64,000 bases of DNA from Cellulomonas fulva (GCF_018531375.1 NZ_JAHBOH010000001.1:1302001-1366000); one strand, 5' to 3'. Positions 16,867 through 26,298 are shown, numbered from the stretch's first letter. Numbers and translations: made by a program. Notes: generated by a model not told the origin, from the letters alone.

Positions 16867-18405
16867 GTGACCACCGCGCTCGGGATCGACGTCGGCACCA
16901 CCAGCACCAAGGTCGCGCTCGTCGACGTCGACCGCGCCGTGGTGCTCGGGATCGCCGCCGCCCCGACGCCCGCCGCAGCGCACGTCGACGCGCTGGTCGC
17001 CGACCTCGCCGGGCGCGTGGTGGCCGCCGGGCCGCGGCCGGAGGCGGTCGGTGTCGCGTCGATGGCCGAGACCGGCGTGCCCGTCGGGCCGGACGGGCGG
17101 ACCCGCGGCGACTGGCTGCGGTGGGACGGTCACCGCGCGGACGCACAGGCTCGGGCGCTCGCGGAGCGGCTCGGGCGTGGCGAGCTGTTCGCGGCGACGG
17201 GCGTGCGGGCCTCGGCCAAGGTGCCCCTCGCGACGTGGGCGTGGCTCGCGGAGCACGGCCAGGGCGTGCTGCACGCGGGCGGCCGCTGGGCCGGGGCCGC
17301 CGACCTCGTCGTGCTCGGCCTGACCGGGCGCCTGGTCACCGACCACACCCTCGCGGGCCGCACCATGGCCTACCGGCTGGGCCGGCCGGGCGACCTGCCG
17401 CACGGGTTCGACGCCGCGCTGCTCCGCGAGGTCGGGCTCGGCGCCCGGCACGTGCCGGCGGTGCTGGCCCCGGGCGCGCACGTGGGACTGCGCGCCGGAC
17501 CGCTCACGGCGCTCGGGCTGCTCGTCGGCACACCCGTGACCGTGGCGGGGCACGACCACGCGGTCGGCGCCTTCGCCGCCGGGGTGCGCGGCCCGGGCGA
17601 CGTCGCCGACTCGGTCGGCACCACCGAGGTCGTGTGCACCGTGCTCCCGCGGGACCCCGAGCCCGGGCCGGTCGCCGCCGCGGGGATGAGCCTGGTGCGC
17701 ACGGTCCGCGGGGACCGCCCGGCGCTGGTCGCGGGATCGTCGAGCGCGGGCGGGGCAGTCGAGGCCTGGCTGGACCAGGTCGTCGGGCCGCGTGGCCGCG
17801 AGCACGACGAGCACCCGTACGACGAGCACCCGCACGACGAGCCTGCGCACGACGAGCGCGACCGCGTCCGCGCGGCGGCGTCGGTGCCCTTCGTCGTCGA
17901 CGAGGTGGTCGACGCAGCGGTCGACGGCGCGTTCGTCGTGCTGCCGTACCTGCACGGACGCCAGACGCCCCGGCCGGACCCCGCCGCCCGGCTCCGCGCG
18001 CTGGGCCCCGTGCCCGCGGACCCGGTCGCGGCGGTGCGCGGGGTGCTGCTGGGCGCGGCCCTGCACGCGCGCTGGATGCTCGACGAGCAGGCGGCGCTCG
18101 CGGGCGCCGCGCCGCGGGCGGTGCGGGTGCTCGGACGGCCGGTGGCGACCAACCCCGCGTGGGCGGCGGTCAAGAGGTGGTGCACGCCCGTGCCCCTCAC
18201 GGTGGTCGACGAGCCGCAGGCGGTGGCGGCGGGCGCGGCGCTGCTCGCGGCGGAGCGCGCGGGGCTGGTCGGCGTGGCCCCGGTGCTGGCGGCGTCGACG
18301 CCGGCCACGGTGCCGACCGGCCCGCGCGGCCCGCGCGGCGCCGTCGGGCCGGCCGACGCCGAGGCGTGGCTCGCCCGGTTCGTCGCGGCGGCCACGGCGC
18401 CCTGA
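16867..18405 (+). CDS. FGGY-family carbohydrate kinase
   Basis: A 512-residue sugar kinase of the FGGY/xylulokinase-gluconokinase group. TALGIDVGTTSTKVALVDVDRAVV (1-24) is the phosphate-1 loop; PVTVAGHDHAVGAFAAGV (about 220-238) contains the catalytic aspartate region and VADSVGTTEVV follows; VRVLGRPVATNPAWAAVKRWCTPVPL near 418-443 is the adenosine motif. An inserted stretch around 310-335 is a repeat rich in His, Asp and Glu. It acts in the cytoplasm on an unknown sugar; it sits alone, with no transporter or isomerase beside it. GTG at 16867 has no clear Shine-Dalgarno. Confidence 0.83.
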   Translation: MTTALGIDVGTTSTKVALVDVDRAVVLGIAAAPTPAAAHVDALVADLAGRVVAAGPRPEAVGVASMAETGVPVGPDGRTRGDWLRWDGHRADAQARALAERLGRGELFAATGVRASAKVPLATWAWLAEHGQGVLHAGGRWAGAADLVVLGLTGRLVTDHTLAGRTMAYRLGRPGDLPHGFDAALLREVGLGARHVPAVLAPGAHVGLRAGPLTALGLLVGTPVTVAGHDHAVGAFAAGVRGPGDVADSVGTTEVVCTVLPRDPEPGPVAAAGMSLVRTVRGDRPALVAGSSSAGGAVEAWLDQVVGPRGREHDEHPYDEHPHDEPAHDERDRVRAAASVPFVVDEVVDAAVDGAFVVLPYLHGRQTPRPDPAARLRALGPVPADPVAAVRGVLLGAALHARWMLDEQAALAGAAPRAVRVLGRPVATNPAWAAVKRWCTPVPLTVVDEPQAVAAGAALLAAERAGLVGVAPVLAASTPATVPTGPRGPRGAVGPADAEAWLARFVAAATAP

Positions 18406-18476
18406 CGTGGGTTACCTTTCTGTCGCCGCAGTCGAGAGCACGGGTGCGGCCGGCGGACGGGACGGAGATCAGCTGC

Positions 18477-20756
18477 ATGGGCGAACCGGGGGCCTCCGGT
18501 CTGCTCGCACCCGGCGAGCCCGTCGACCTCGACAACTGCGCGCGTGAGCCCATCCACGTCCCGGGGTCGGTGCAGCCGCACGGGGTGCTGCTGGCGGTCA
18601 CGGAGCCGGACCTGATCGTCGAGCACGTGTCCGCGAACGTGGAGGAGCTGCTCGGGCTCACCGTCGACCACGTGCTGGGACAGCCGCTCGCCGGGGTACT
18701 GGGCCCCGAGGCGAGCGACGCGATCGGCACGCACGTGCTCACGTTCGGCAACCTGCGCGCCCGCAACCCGATCGTCGTCACGGCGGCGACCGCGGGTGGC
18801 CCGCTCGAGATGGACGCGGTGCTGCACCGGGTGGTCGTCGGGGAGCGGACGCTGCTCGTCGTCGAGCTCGAGGCGTCGAGCGGACCGCGGCCGTTCTCCT
18901 TCCCCAACACGTACCAGGCCGTGCGGGACGCCATGGAGCGGCTGAGCGCGAGCAGCTCGCTCGCGGAGCTGTACGACGTCGCGGCGCAGGAGGTCCGGTC
19001 GCTGACCGGCTTCGACCGCGTGATGATCTACCGCTTCGACGCCGAGTACAACGGCGAGGTGGTGGCCGAGGCCAAGCGCGCGGACCTCAACTCCTTCTAC
19101 GGGCTGCACTACCCCGCGAGCGACATCCCGCCGCAGGCGCGCGCGCTGTACGAGAAGAACTGGATCCGGCTGATCGCGGACGTCGGGTACACCCCGGCCC
19201 CGCTGGTCCCCGGTCTCGACGGTCCGACGGGGCAGCCGCTGGACCTCACGCACTCGGTGCTACGCAGCGTCTCGCCGATCCACTGCGAGTACCTGGGCAA
19301 CATGGGCGTCGCCGCCTCGATGTCGATCTCGCTGCTGCGGGACGGGCGGCTCTGGGGCCTGATCGCGTGCCACCACTACTCCGGCCCGCACCACCCGCCC
19401 TACGGCGTGCGCGCGGCGGCCGAGTTCCTGGGCTCCTCGCTGTCCCTGCGGCTGGTCGCGCGGGCCGAGGAGGACGAGCTGCAGGGCGCGCTCGACGCCG
19501 AGGCGACGATGGTGAGCCTCCTGATCGCCTCGCGAGACGCCGAGCACACGCTCGCCGAGGCGCTCGTCGGGCACTCGCCGTCCAACGTCTCGCTGCTCGA
19601 GCTGATGCCGGCGCAGGGCGTGGTCGTCTTCGGTGACGGCACGTGGGACGCCGATGGCACGGTGCCGGACGACCCGACGCCGCTGCTGCGGTGGATCGCG
19701 GAGCAGCCCGAGGACCTGACGGCGCGCACCGCGCTGGGGAGCCAGGAGCCGGCGCTGGCCGCGGCCCTGCCCGGCGTGGCGGGGCTGCTCGCGGTCCGGC
19801 TGCCGGAGGACCGGGCCGTGGTGTGGCTGCGGCACGAGGCCGTCCGGGACGTGAGCTGGGGCGGCGACCCGCACAACAAGGCGATCGCGCGGCGCGAGGG
19901 CGACGAGGTCCGGCTCAGCCCGCGCAAGTCCTTCGAGAAGTGGACCGAGACGGTGCGCGGCCAGAGCACGCCGTGGACCGCGCAGGAGATCCGTTCGGCC
20001 ACCGACCTGCGCCGTCGCCTGCTGGAGACGCTCCTGCTGCGCACGCGGTGGGCGCTCACGTCCGCCGAGACCGTGCAGCGCTCGCTGCTGCCCGCGGCCC
20101 TGCCGCGGGTCGACGGCTGGCAGACGCACGCGCGCTACGTCCCGGCGCCCGGCGGCCGGGTGGGCGGGGACTGGTACGACGCGCTGGAGCTCCCCGACGG
20201 CCGGTACGCCGTGGTCGTCGGCGACGTCGCGGGGCACGGCCTGTCCGCGGCTGCCGCGATGGGACAGCTCCGCAACGCCCTGCGCGCGTTCCTCATCCGG
20301 GGCGACAGCCCCGCGCAGGCGCTGGGCTGGGCCGACCTCGTCGCGCGCCGGACGATGGCCACGGACATGGCGACCGTGGTGGTCGCGGCCGTCGACGTCG
20401 CGACCGGCGAGGCCGAGCTCGCGATCGCCGGTCATCCCCGTCCGCTGCTGCTCGACGCCGTCGGGGGCGCGGAGCTCGTGGTCAGCCCGGTCGACCGGCC
20501 GCTCGGCGTCGGGACGGGCACCCCGCCCACCCACCACCTGACCATCGAGCCCGGTGGCGGCCTGGTCCTGTACAGCGACGGCCTGGTCGACTCGCGGTCC
20601 ACGAACCTGCGCGCGGGCCTCGCCCGGCTCGTGGAGGCGTTCCGACGGCCGGATCCCACGCGTCCGGTCGACATCGACGACGTGGTGCGCGAGTGCAGCG
20701 ACCCGGACTCGGTCGACGACGTGACGATCCTCCTGCTCTGCCGCGACCTGACCTGA
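18477..20756 (+). CDS. Bacteriophytochrome with PP2C (SpoIIE-type) phosphatase output
   Basis: A 759-residue photoreceptor. PAS domain: DLDNCAREPIHVPGSVQPHG at 17-36, with Cys21 in the biliverdin-attachment position. GAF domain: about 150-325, with YPASDIPPQAR (212-222) and SPIHCEYLGNMG around His269. PHY domain: about 330-520, with the tongue motif SPRKSFEKW (481-489). The output is a PP2C/SpoIIE phosphatase (about 535-757) with GGRVGGDWYDAL and VVVGDVAGHGLSAAAAMGQL metal-binding motifs, not a histidine kinase. It probably dephosphorylates an anti-sigma antagonist in response to red/far-red light. ATG 18477 follows GGAG by nine bases. No heme oxygenase is in the window. Confidence 0.9.
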   Translation: MGEPGASGLLAPGEPVDLDNCAREPIHVPGSVQPHGVLLAVTEPDLIVEHVSANVEELLGLTVDHVLGQPLAGVLGPEASDAIGTHVLTFGNLRARNPIVVTAATAGGPLEMDAVLHRVVVGERTLLVVELEASSGPRPFSFPNTYQAVRDAMERLSASSSLAELYDVAAQEVRSLTGFDRVMIYRFDAEYNGEVVAEAKRADLNSFYGLHYPASDIPPQARALYEKNWIRLIADVGYTPAPLVPGLDGPTGQPLDLTHSVLRSVSPIHCEYLGNMGVAASMSISLLRDGRLWGLIACHHYSGPHHPPYGVRAAAEFLGSSLSLRLVARAEEDELQGALDAEATMVSLLIASRDAEHTLAEALVGHSPSNVSLLELMPAQGVVVFGDGTWDADGTVPDDPTPLLRWIAEQPEDLTARTALGSQEPALAAALPGVAGLLAVRLPEDRAVVWLRHEAVRDVSWGGDPHNKAIARREGDEVRLSPRKSFEKWTETVRGQSTPWTAQEIRSATDLRRRLLETLLLRTRWALTSAETVQRSLLPAALPRVDGWQTHARYVPAPGGRVGGDWYDALELPDGRYAVVVGDVAGHGLSAAAAMGQLRNALRAFLIRGDSPAQALGWADLVARRTMATDMATVVVAAVDVATGEAELAIAGHPRPLLLDAVGGAELVVSPVDRPLGVGTGTPPTHHLTIEPGGGLVLYSDGLVDSRSTNLRAGLARLVEAFRRPDPTRPVDIDDVVRECSDPDSVDDVTILLLCRDLT

Positions 20757-20800
20757 CCTGACCTGACCCGACCTGAACCTGACCTGAACCTGACCTGACC
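20745..20800. repeat. Pentanucleotide ACCTG tandem array over the phytochrome stop
   Basis: About ten imperfect copies of a 5-6-base unit (ACCTG, ACCCG, ACCTGA) begin in the last codons of the phytochrome gene, include its stop at 20754-20756 and continue about 45 bases beyond. A change in copy number upstream of the stop could alter the C-terminus. Confidence 0.75.
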
Positions 20801-20815
20801 GGCCTGACGCCGGTC
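20797..20815 (+). terminator. Short hairpin after the phytochrome gene
   Basis: GACCGGC and GCCGGTC form a 7-base stem with a 5-base loop immediately downstream of the tandem array. There is no U tract, as is usual in high-GC actinobacteria; the terminator role is inferred. Confidence 0.4.
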
Positions 20816-20910
20816 CCGGTCCCGCCTCTTCACAGCACGTCCGCGAACTCTGTCCGCTGCCTCCTCAGCACACCGCACGGGCGGGCCCCCGCACCTGGCA
20901 GCGTTCGGGC

Positions 20911-22227
20911 ATGACGAGACCGCGACCGGCCCGCGACCTGCAGGAACGCCATCGACGCGTCGGCCGGCCGACGAACCCGCGGCACGCCCGGACCGAGGGC
21001 GCCGCCGGCCGCACCTGGCGCGTGGCGGCCCTCGTGGCACTCACGGCGGTCGCCCTCGCCGCCTCGACGGCCGGGGCGGTCGTGCTCCGGCTGCGCACCA
21101 GCGTGGACGTCGCGGACACGGCCCGGTTCCTCGACGGTCCCCGCCCCACGGTCGCCGGTGCCACGGGCGCGGTCGACCCGACGGACGGGTTCGACGGCAG
21201 GGCGGTCAACCTGCTCGTCGTCGGCACGGACATGCGCGACGGCGAGAACGCGGACATCGGCGGGACCGTCGGTGGGATGCACAACGACACGACGATGGTC
21301 GTGCACGTCTCGGCCGACCGGAGCCGGGTCGACGTCGTGTCGATCCCGCGTGACTCGCTCGTCGACATCCCGTCGTGCCGTCGGGCGGACGGCACCCGCA
21401 GCGCCGCCGCACCGCACCACATCTTCAACGACGCGCTCGCGTTCGGCGGCGGGCCGCAGGAGGACCTCGCGGCGGGCGCGGCGTGCGTCATCACGACGGT
21501 CGAGCAGGCCACGGACGTGCGGATCGACGCGAGCGTCGTGGTCAAGATGGACGGCGTGTCCGCGGTGATCGACGAGCTGCAGGGCGTGGACCTCTGCCTC
21601 CCGGAGCGCATGGAGTCGAAGAAGGCGGGCCACCTGGTCCTCGACCAGGGCTGGAACCACCTCGACGGCCGCACCGCGATCCAGTTCCTGCGCGCGCGGA
21701 GCGGCACCGGCAACGGGCTCGAGCTCGGTTCCGACCTGGCGCGGATCGGCCGTCAGCAGCAGCTCATCGACGCGCTCACCGCCAAGATCCGGTCCGACGA
21801 GCTGCTGGCCGACCCCGTGGCGCTCCTCCGGGTCCTCGACGCGGTCGCGCGGTCGCTGAGCGTGAGCCCGGAGCTCGCCGACCCGCGGACCATCCTGGGG
21901 CTCGCGTACAGCCTGCGCGATCTCGACGTGGTCGGGCGCCAAATGGTCCCGGTCGTCGACGCGCCCGACGGGAACCGCGTCCTGTGGACGCAGGAGGCGG
22001 ACGACCTGTGGGCGCGCATCCGGTCCGACGAGCCGATCACCGACGAGCCCGCTCAGCCCACCACCGGGTCCACCGCCGAGACCACCGACCGGCCCACCAA
22101 CGACCGGCGCGCCACCGACCGGCCCACCACCGAGGTGCCGGCCTCGGCAGCGCCCACGGCGCCAGGACGGACCCGCCCGGCCCCTCCGACGACAGCCCCG
22201 ACGTGTGGACCGGAGGGTCATCGGTAG
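20911..22227 (+). CDS. LytR-CpsA-Psr (LCP) cell-wall ligase
   Basis: A 438-residue LCP protein. It has a cytoplasmic Arg-rich N-terminus, one membrane helix (about 36-57, WRVAALVALTAVALAASTAGAVV), then the extracellular LCP domain: VNLLVVGTDMRD, VDVVSIPRDSLVDIP with the conserved arginine, and AIQFLRARSGTGNGLELGSDLARIGRQQQLI. LCP enzymes attach anionic polymers such as teichoic or teichuronic acids or glycans to peptidoglycan. The tail after about 370 is a Thr/Pro-rich low-complexity linker. The ATG at 20911 is not preceded by a strong Shine-Dalgarno. Confidence 0.92.
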   Translation: MTRPRPARDLQERHRRVGRPTNPRHARTEGAAGRTWRVAALVALTAVALAASTAGAVVLRLRTSVDVADTARFLDGPRPTVAGATGAVDPTDGFDGRAVNLLVVGTDMRDGENADIGGTVGGMHNDTTMVVHVSADRSRVDVVSIPRDSLVDIPSCRRADGTRSAAAPHHIFNDALAFGGGPQEDLAAGAACVITTVEQATDVRIDASVVVKMDGVSAVIDELQGVDLCLPERMESKKAGHLVLDQGWNHLDGRTAIQFLRARSGTGNGLELGSDLARIGRQQQLIDALTAKIRSDELLADPVALLRVLDAVARSLSVSPELADPRTILGLAYSLRDLDVVGRQMVPVVDAPDGNRVLWTQEADDLWARIRSDEPITDEPAQPTTGSTAETTDRPTNDRRATDRPTTEVPASAAPTAPGRTRPAPPTTAPTCGPEGHR

Positions 22228-22348
22228 CGACGGACGCGCGCGGCCCGCGAGCGCACGTGCGTCGGAGGGCGCCGCACGTCACGCGTGCCGGACTCCCGTG
22301 TCAGGCGCGTGTCGGCGCCGTGTCAGCCGCCGCCCGCACGCTGTTGCC

Positions 22349-23350
22349 ATGACTTCAGACCTGGTGATCGAGGCCGAGGGCCTCGTGAAGCACTTCGGCG
22401 AGACGAAGGCCCTGCAGGGCGTCGACCTCGTCGTCCCCCGGGGCACCGTGCTCGGTGTGCTCGGCCCCAACGGCGCCGGCAAGACGACGAGCGTCCGCAT
22501 CCTGTCCACCCTCCTGACCCCGGACGCGGGCACGGCCCGCATCAACGGCCTCGACGTCGTGCGCGACGCCGAGAAGGTCCGGCACACGATCGGCCTGACG
22601 GGCCAGTACGCGTCCGTCGACGAGGACCTGACCGGCCGGCAGAACCTGGTGCTGTTCGGCACGCTGCTCGAGCTGGGCCGCAAGGGCGCCCGCGCCCGGG
22701 CCGGCGAGCTGCTCGAGTGGTTCGACCTCGCGGACGCCGCCGACCGGCCCGCCAAGACGTACTCCGGCGGCATGCGCCGCCGCCTCGACCTGGCCGCGAG
22801 CCTCGTCGGACGCCCGGACGTGATCTTCCTCGACGAGCCGACCACGGGCCTCGACCCCGCCAAGCGGGAGGCGATGTGGGACGTCGTCCGCTCGCTCGTG
22901 GCCGACGGCTCGACGGTCCTGCTCACCACGCAGTACCTCGAGGAGGCCGACGCGCTGGCCGACGAGATCACGGTCATCGACCACGGCCGCGTGATCGCGC
23001 ACGACACCCCGGACGGGCTCAAGCGCGTCGTCGGCGGCCAGACCCTCGAGGTCCGCCCGTCCGACCCCGCACGCCTGGCCGAGACCGCGCAGATCCTCTC
23101 CCAGGTCAGCACGGGCGCCGCCGCGGACGAGATCCGCAAGGGCATGCTCGCGGTCCCCGTCGCGGACGACTCGGCGATGGTCCGGACCGTGTCGGCGCTC
23201 GGCAGCGCGGGCATCGCCGTCACCGAGCTCTCGCTGCACCTGCCCAGCCTCGACGAGGTCTTCTTCACGCTGACCGGCCGCACGGCGTCCGACGAGGACG
23301 GCACCGACAACCGCGCCGGCACCGACACCGACAAGGAGGTGGCGGCATGA
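22349..23350 (+). CDS. ABC-2 exporter ATP-binding protein (DrrA-like)
   Basis: A 333-residue ABC ATPase of the daunorubicin-resistance type. It has LGPNGAGKTTSVRIL (Walker A, about 40), TYSGGMRRRLDLAASL (signature, about 140), VIFLDEPTTGLDP (Walker B, about 162) and TTQYLEEADALAD (H-loop area), followed by a C-terminal DUF4162-like domain with TLEVRPSDPARLAE. It powers export of a drug, lipid or polymer with the permease encoded next. ATG 22349 was chosen because the ABC fold begins there. ATGA overlap with the permease gene. Confidence 0.92.
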   Translation: MTSDLVIEAEGLVKHFGETKALQGVDLVVPRGTVLGVLGPNGAGKTTSVRILSTLLTPDAGTARINGLDVVRDAEKVRHTIGLTGQYASVDEDLTGRQNLVLFGTLLELGRKGARARAGELLEWFDLADAADRPAKTYSGGMRRRLDLAASLVGRPDVIFLDEPTTGLDPAKREAMWDVVRSLVADGSTVLLTTQYLEEADALADEITVIDHGRVIAHDTPDGLKRVVGGQTLEVRPSDPARLAETAQILSQVSTGAAADEIRKGMLAVPVADDSAMVRTVSALGSAGIAVTELSLHLPSLDEVFFTLTGRTASDEDGTDNRAGTDTDKEVAA

Positions 23351-24183
23351 CCACCACGACGCTCGACCGGACCACGCAGCCGGCCCGCCCCGGCCCGGCC
23401 CCCGCCGCCACGGTCCGCCGCCGCCCGTTCCCGCTGGTCCGGCACTCGGCGGCGCTCGCCAAGCGCAGCCTCATCAAGACCTGGCGCACGCCCGAGGCGC
23501 TGATCGACGTGACGCTGCAGCCGATCATCTTCCTGCTGATCTTCGTCACCATCTTCGGCAACGCGGTCGCCGGCAGCACGGGGGACTACCTCAAGTTCCT
23601 GCTCCCCGGCATCCTCGGCCAGACCATCGCCATGGGCGCGATCGCCATCGGCGTGAACCTCAACACCGACATGGAGAAGGGGATCTTCGACCGGTTCAAG
23701 TCGCTGCCGATCCCGCGCTCCGCGCCCCTCGTCGGGGCCGTCGTCGGCGACGTGGTCCGCTACGTGATCGTCGCGGTCGTCACGATCGCCACCGGCTACG
23801 TGATGGGCTTCCGGATCGAGACGAACGTGCTGTCCGCGCTCGCGGGCTGCGCGCTGGCCGTGCTGTTCGCGGTCTCGCTGTCCTGGGTCAGCGTGTGGGT
23901 GGGGATGAAGGTCCGCACCTCCGGCGCGGTGCAGGGCGTGATGTTCCTGCTGGTCATGCCGCTGACGTTCGGCTCCAACGTGTTCGTCCAGACCGAGGAC
24001 CTGCCGGGCTGGATGCAGGGGTTCGTCGACGTGAACCCGCTGACCCACCTGGTCGACTCGATGCGCGGGCTGTTCCTCGGTACGCCGATCGGCACCCACG
24101 TCTGGTGGACCCTCGCCTGGTGCGTCGGTCTCGTCGCGGTCTTCATGCCGCTCGCGCTGCGCGCCTACCGCAAGAAGGTCTGA
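23347..24183 (+). CDS. ABC-2 type permease (DrrB-like)
   Basis: A 278-residue integral membrane protein with six predicted helices. A cytoplasmic N-terminus (about 1-45) precedes IIFLLIFVTIFGNAV, then ILGQTIAMGAIAIGVNLNTDMEKGIFDRFKSLPIPRSAPLVG, the diagnostic ABC-2 loop, and further helices to a C-terminal LRAYRKKV. It forms the channel of a heterodimeric or homodimeric exporter with the ATPase encoded just upstream. The start codon overlaps that gene's stop. The substrate is unknown. Confidence 0.9.
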   Translation: MTTTTLDRTTQPARPGPAPAATVRRRPFPLVRHSAALAKRSLIKTWRTPEALIDVTLQPIIFLLIFVTIFGNAVAGSTGDYLKFLLPGILGQTIAMGAIAIGVNLNTDMEKGIFDRFKSLPIPRSAPLVGAVVGDVVRYVIVAVVTIATGYVMGFRIETNVLSALAGCALAVLFAVSLSWVSVWVGMKVRTSGAVQGVMFLLVMPLTFGSNVFVQTEDLPGWMQGFVDVNPLTHLVDSMRGLFLGTPIGTHVWWTLAWCVGLVAVFMPLALRAYRKKV

Positions 24184-24199
24184 GCCGCGCAACACCCGT

Positions 24200-24244
24200 C
24201 ACCCGGTCGTCGTCCGCTCGCTTGCCGCGGACGACGACCGGGTG
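24200..24244 (+). terminator. Strong inverted repeat after the ABC exporter
   Basis: A perfect 18-base stem, CACCCGGTCGTCGTCCGC with its complement, around a 9-base loop. It lies 16 bases after the permease stop and before the MoxR gene. It is one of the clearest transcription terminators in the window. Confidence 0.8.
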
Positions 24245-24273
24245 CGTCGTCCGTCTCCGTTACCCTCGCGGGC

Positions 24274-25266
24274 GTGGCGAGCCAGCGGATCGGATCCCAG
24301 GACCTCGAGCGCGCCGGCGCGCTCCTCGACCGGGTGTACGGCGTGTTCCGGCAGCGCGTCGTCGGGCAGACGGAGCTGCGGACCTCGATGGTCGCGGCGC
24401 TCGTGTGCGGCGGGCACATCCTGCTCGAGTCCGTGCCGGGCCTGGCGAAGACCACCGCGGCCCAGACGCTGGCCGCCGCGATCTCCGGCAGCTTCCACCG
24501 GATCCAGTGCACGCCGGACCTCATGCCGAACGACATCGTCGGCTCCCAGGTCTTCAACTACGGGACCTCGACGTTCACCACGCAGCTCGGCCCCGTGCAC
24601 GCCAACGTGGTCCTGCTGGACGAGATCAACCGCTCCTCGGCCAAGACGCAGTCGGCGATGCTCGAGGCGATGCAGGAGCGGCAGACCTCGATCGCCGGTG
24701 AGGTGCACAAGCTCCCCGAGCCGTTCCTGGTGCTCGCGACGCAGAACCCCATCGAGGAGGAGGGCACGTACGTGCTCCCCGAGGCGCAGATGGACCGGTT
24801 CCTGCTCAAGGAGGTCGTGGACTACCCGGAGCGCACCGAGGAGCTCGAGATCCTGGCCCGGATCTCCGACGGCCGGATGACGCGCGAGCTGAGCGGCGAC
24901 CCGCTGACGCTCGACGACGTGCGCTTCCTGCAGGGCCTGGTCGACCGGGTCTACGTGGCCGACTCCGTGCGCGGCTACGTCGTCGACGTCGTCGGGACCA
25001 CGCGCCTGCGCGGGCCGCAGCCCGTGCCCGGCCTGGACCGTCTGGTGCGCGTCGGCGCGAGCCCGCGCGGGTCGATCGCGCTGCTGCGCGTGGCGCAGGC
25101 CGTCGCGCTCATGGACGGTCGCCCGCACGTGACGCCCGAGGACGTCCGGGCGCTGCGGCACGCCGTCCTGCGGCACCGCCTGGTGCGGACGTTCGACGCG
25201 CTGGCGGACGGCATCACGCCCGAGTCGATCATCGACTCGGTGTTCGACGTGGTCCCGGTGCCCTGA
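24274..25266 (+). CDS. MoxR-family AAA ATPase
   Basis: A 330-residue MoxR ATPase. Walker A is LESVPGLAKTTAAQTLAAA, Walker B is NVVLLDEINRSSAKTQSAML, sensor 1 is FLVLATQNPIEEEGTYVLPEAQMDRF, and the C-terminal lid region contains GASPRGSIALLRVAQAVALMDGR. MoxR proteins act as chaperones or remodellers for VWA-domain partners; the same operon encodes DUF58 and two VWA proteins. GTG at 24274 was chosen because it opens the frame before the conserved VYGVFRQRVVGQ segment. It starts a six-gene run with very short or overlapping junctions. Confidence 0.92.
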   Translation: MASQRIGSQDLERAGALLDRVYGVFRQRVVGQTELRTSMVAALVCGGHILLESVPGLAKTTAAQTLAAAISGSFHRIQCTPDLMPNDIVGSQVFNYGTSTFTTQLGPVHANVVLLDEINRSSAKTQSAMLEAMQERQTSIAGEVHKLPEPFLVLATQNPIEEEGTYVLPEAQMDRFLLKEVVDYPERTEELEILARISDGRMTRELSGDPLTLDDVRFLQGLVDRVYVADSVRGYVVDVVGTTRLRGPQPVPGLDRLVRVGASPRGSIALLRVAQAVALMDGRPHVTPEDVRALRHAVLRHRLVRTFDALADGITPESIIDSVFDVVPVP

Positions 25267-25275
25267 CGCCTGCCG

Positions 25276-26298
25276 ATGACGCCTCCCCTGCCCGGGACCC
25301 CTCCCGGTCCGTCGCCCCGCGGGTCCGCCGGGCTGCCGTCGGCCCGCGCGCGCCTGTCCGCGGTGCGCTCCCGGCTGGCGCTGCCGCTGGTCCGACGAGC
25401 GACGGGGCTGCTCGAGGGGCAGCACCGGTCGGTGTACCGGGGGCACGGCCAGGACTTCGACGACCTGCGGGTCTACCAGCCCGGCGACGACGTCGGCGAC
25501 ATCGACTGGCGCGCGTCCGCGCGGACCGGGTCGCCGGTGGTGAAGCGGTACGTCGCGACCTCCAACGTCGCGGTGGTGCTCGTGGTCGACACCGGCCGCC
25601 ACATGAGCGCCACGGCCGCGCGCGGTGAGGACAAGGCGGAGGTCGCGCAGTACGTCGTCGCGATCGTCGCGCAGGTCGCGCAGCAGCGCGGTGACCGCGT
25701 CGCGCTCGTCGCGGGCGACGCCGGGCGCGTGGAGCACCTGCCCGCGCGTGCGGGCCGCACGCACCTCGAGGTGGTCCTGCGCCGGCTCGAGCGCACCTTC
25801 GACCCCGCGGCGCCGCCGGGGGACCTGCCGCGGCTCCTGGACCGCGCGATGCGGCAGACCGTGCAGCGCTCGCTCGTCGTCGTGGTGACGGACGAGGCGC
25901 GGCCCGACGAGGCGGCGCGCGCGGCCCTCGCGCGGCTCCGCACCCGGCACGCGGTGCTCGTCGTGCAGGTCGCCGACGCGGACGCGTTCGCCTGGGACGT
26001 CGCGGCCGGCCCTCCGGGGCGGCTCGTCGGCTCGTCGTCGGCGCGCGAGCGCGGACGCCCGACGAGGGTGCGGCGCGGGACGGTCGTCGACGCCGAGTCC
26101 GGCGCGGTCCTCCCCGGCCTGCTGCGCGGCCGACGCCGTGCGGTCGAGGCCGCCCACCGCGCGCGCGTCGCGCGCCACGACCGCACCACCGCGCTGCTCG
26201 CGTCGCTCGGCATCCCGTCGGTCGTGGTCGAGGGCACGCACGACGCGCTGGACGAGTTCGTCGCCCTGCTCGAGAGGCAGCGCCGTGGGGGCCGCTGA
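25276..26298 (+). CDS. DUF58 domain protein
   Basis: A 340-residue DUF58 protein. The diagnostic motif DFDDLRVYQPGDDVGDIDWRASARTGSPVVKRYV (about 55-90) precedes a VWA-like fold with VVLVVDTGRHMSATA near 100. DUF58 proteins pair with MoxR ATPases in envelope- or stress-related clusters, with the biochemical role unsettled. No membrane helix is seen in this copy. Its start is nine bases after the MoxR stop, and its end overlaps the small membrane protein gene. Confidence 0.88.
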   Translation: MTPPLPGTPPGPSPRGSAGLPSARARLSAVRSRLALPLVRRATGLLEGQHRSVYRGHGQDFDDLRVYQPGDDVGDIDWRASARTGSPVVKRYVATSNVAVVLVVDTGRHMSATAARGEDKAEVAQYVVAIVAQVAQQRGDRVALVAGDAGRVEHLPARAGRTHLEVVLRRLERTFDPAAPPGDLPRLLDRAMRQTVQRSLVVVVTDEARPDEAARAALARLRTRHAVLVVQVADADAFAWDVAAGPPGRLVGSSSARERGRPTRVRRGTVVDAESGAVLPGLLRGRRRAVEAAHRARVARHDRTTALLASLGIPSVVVEGTHDALDEFVALLERQRRGGR

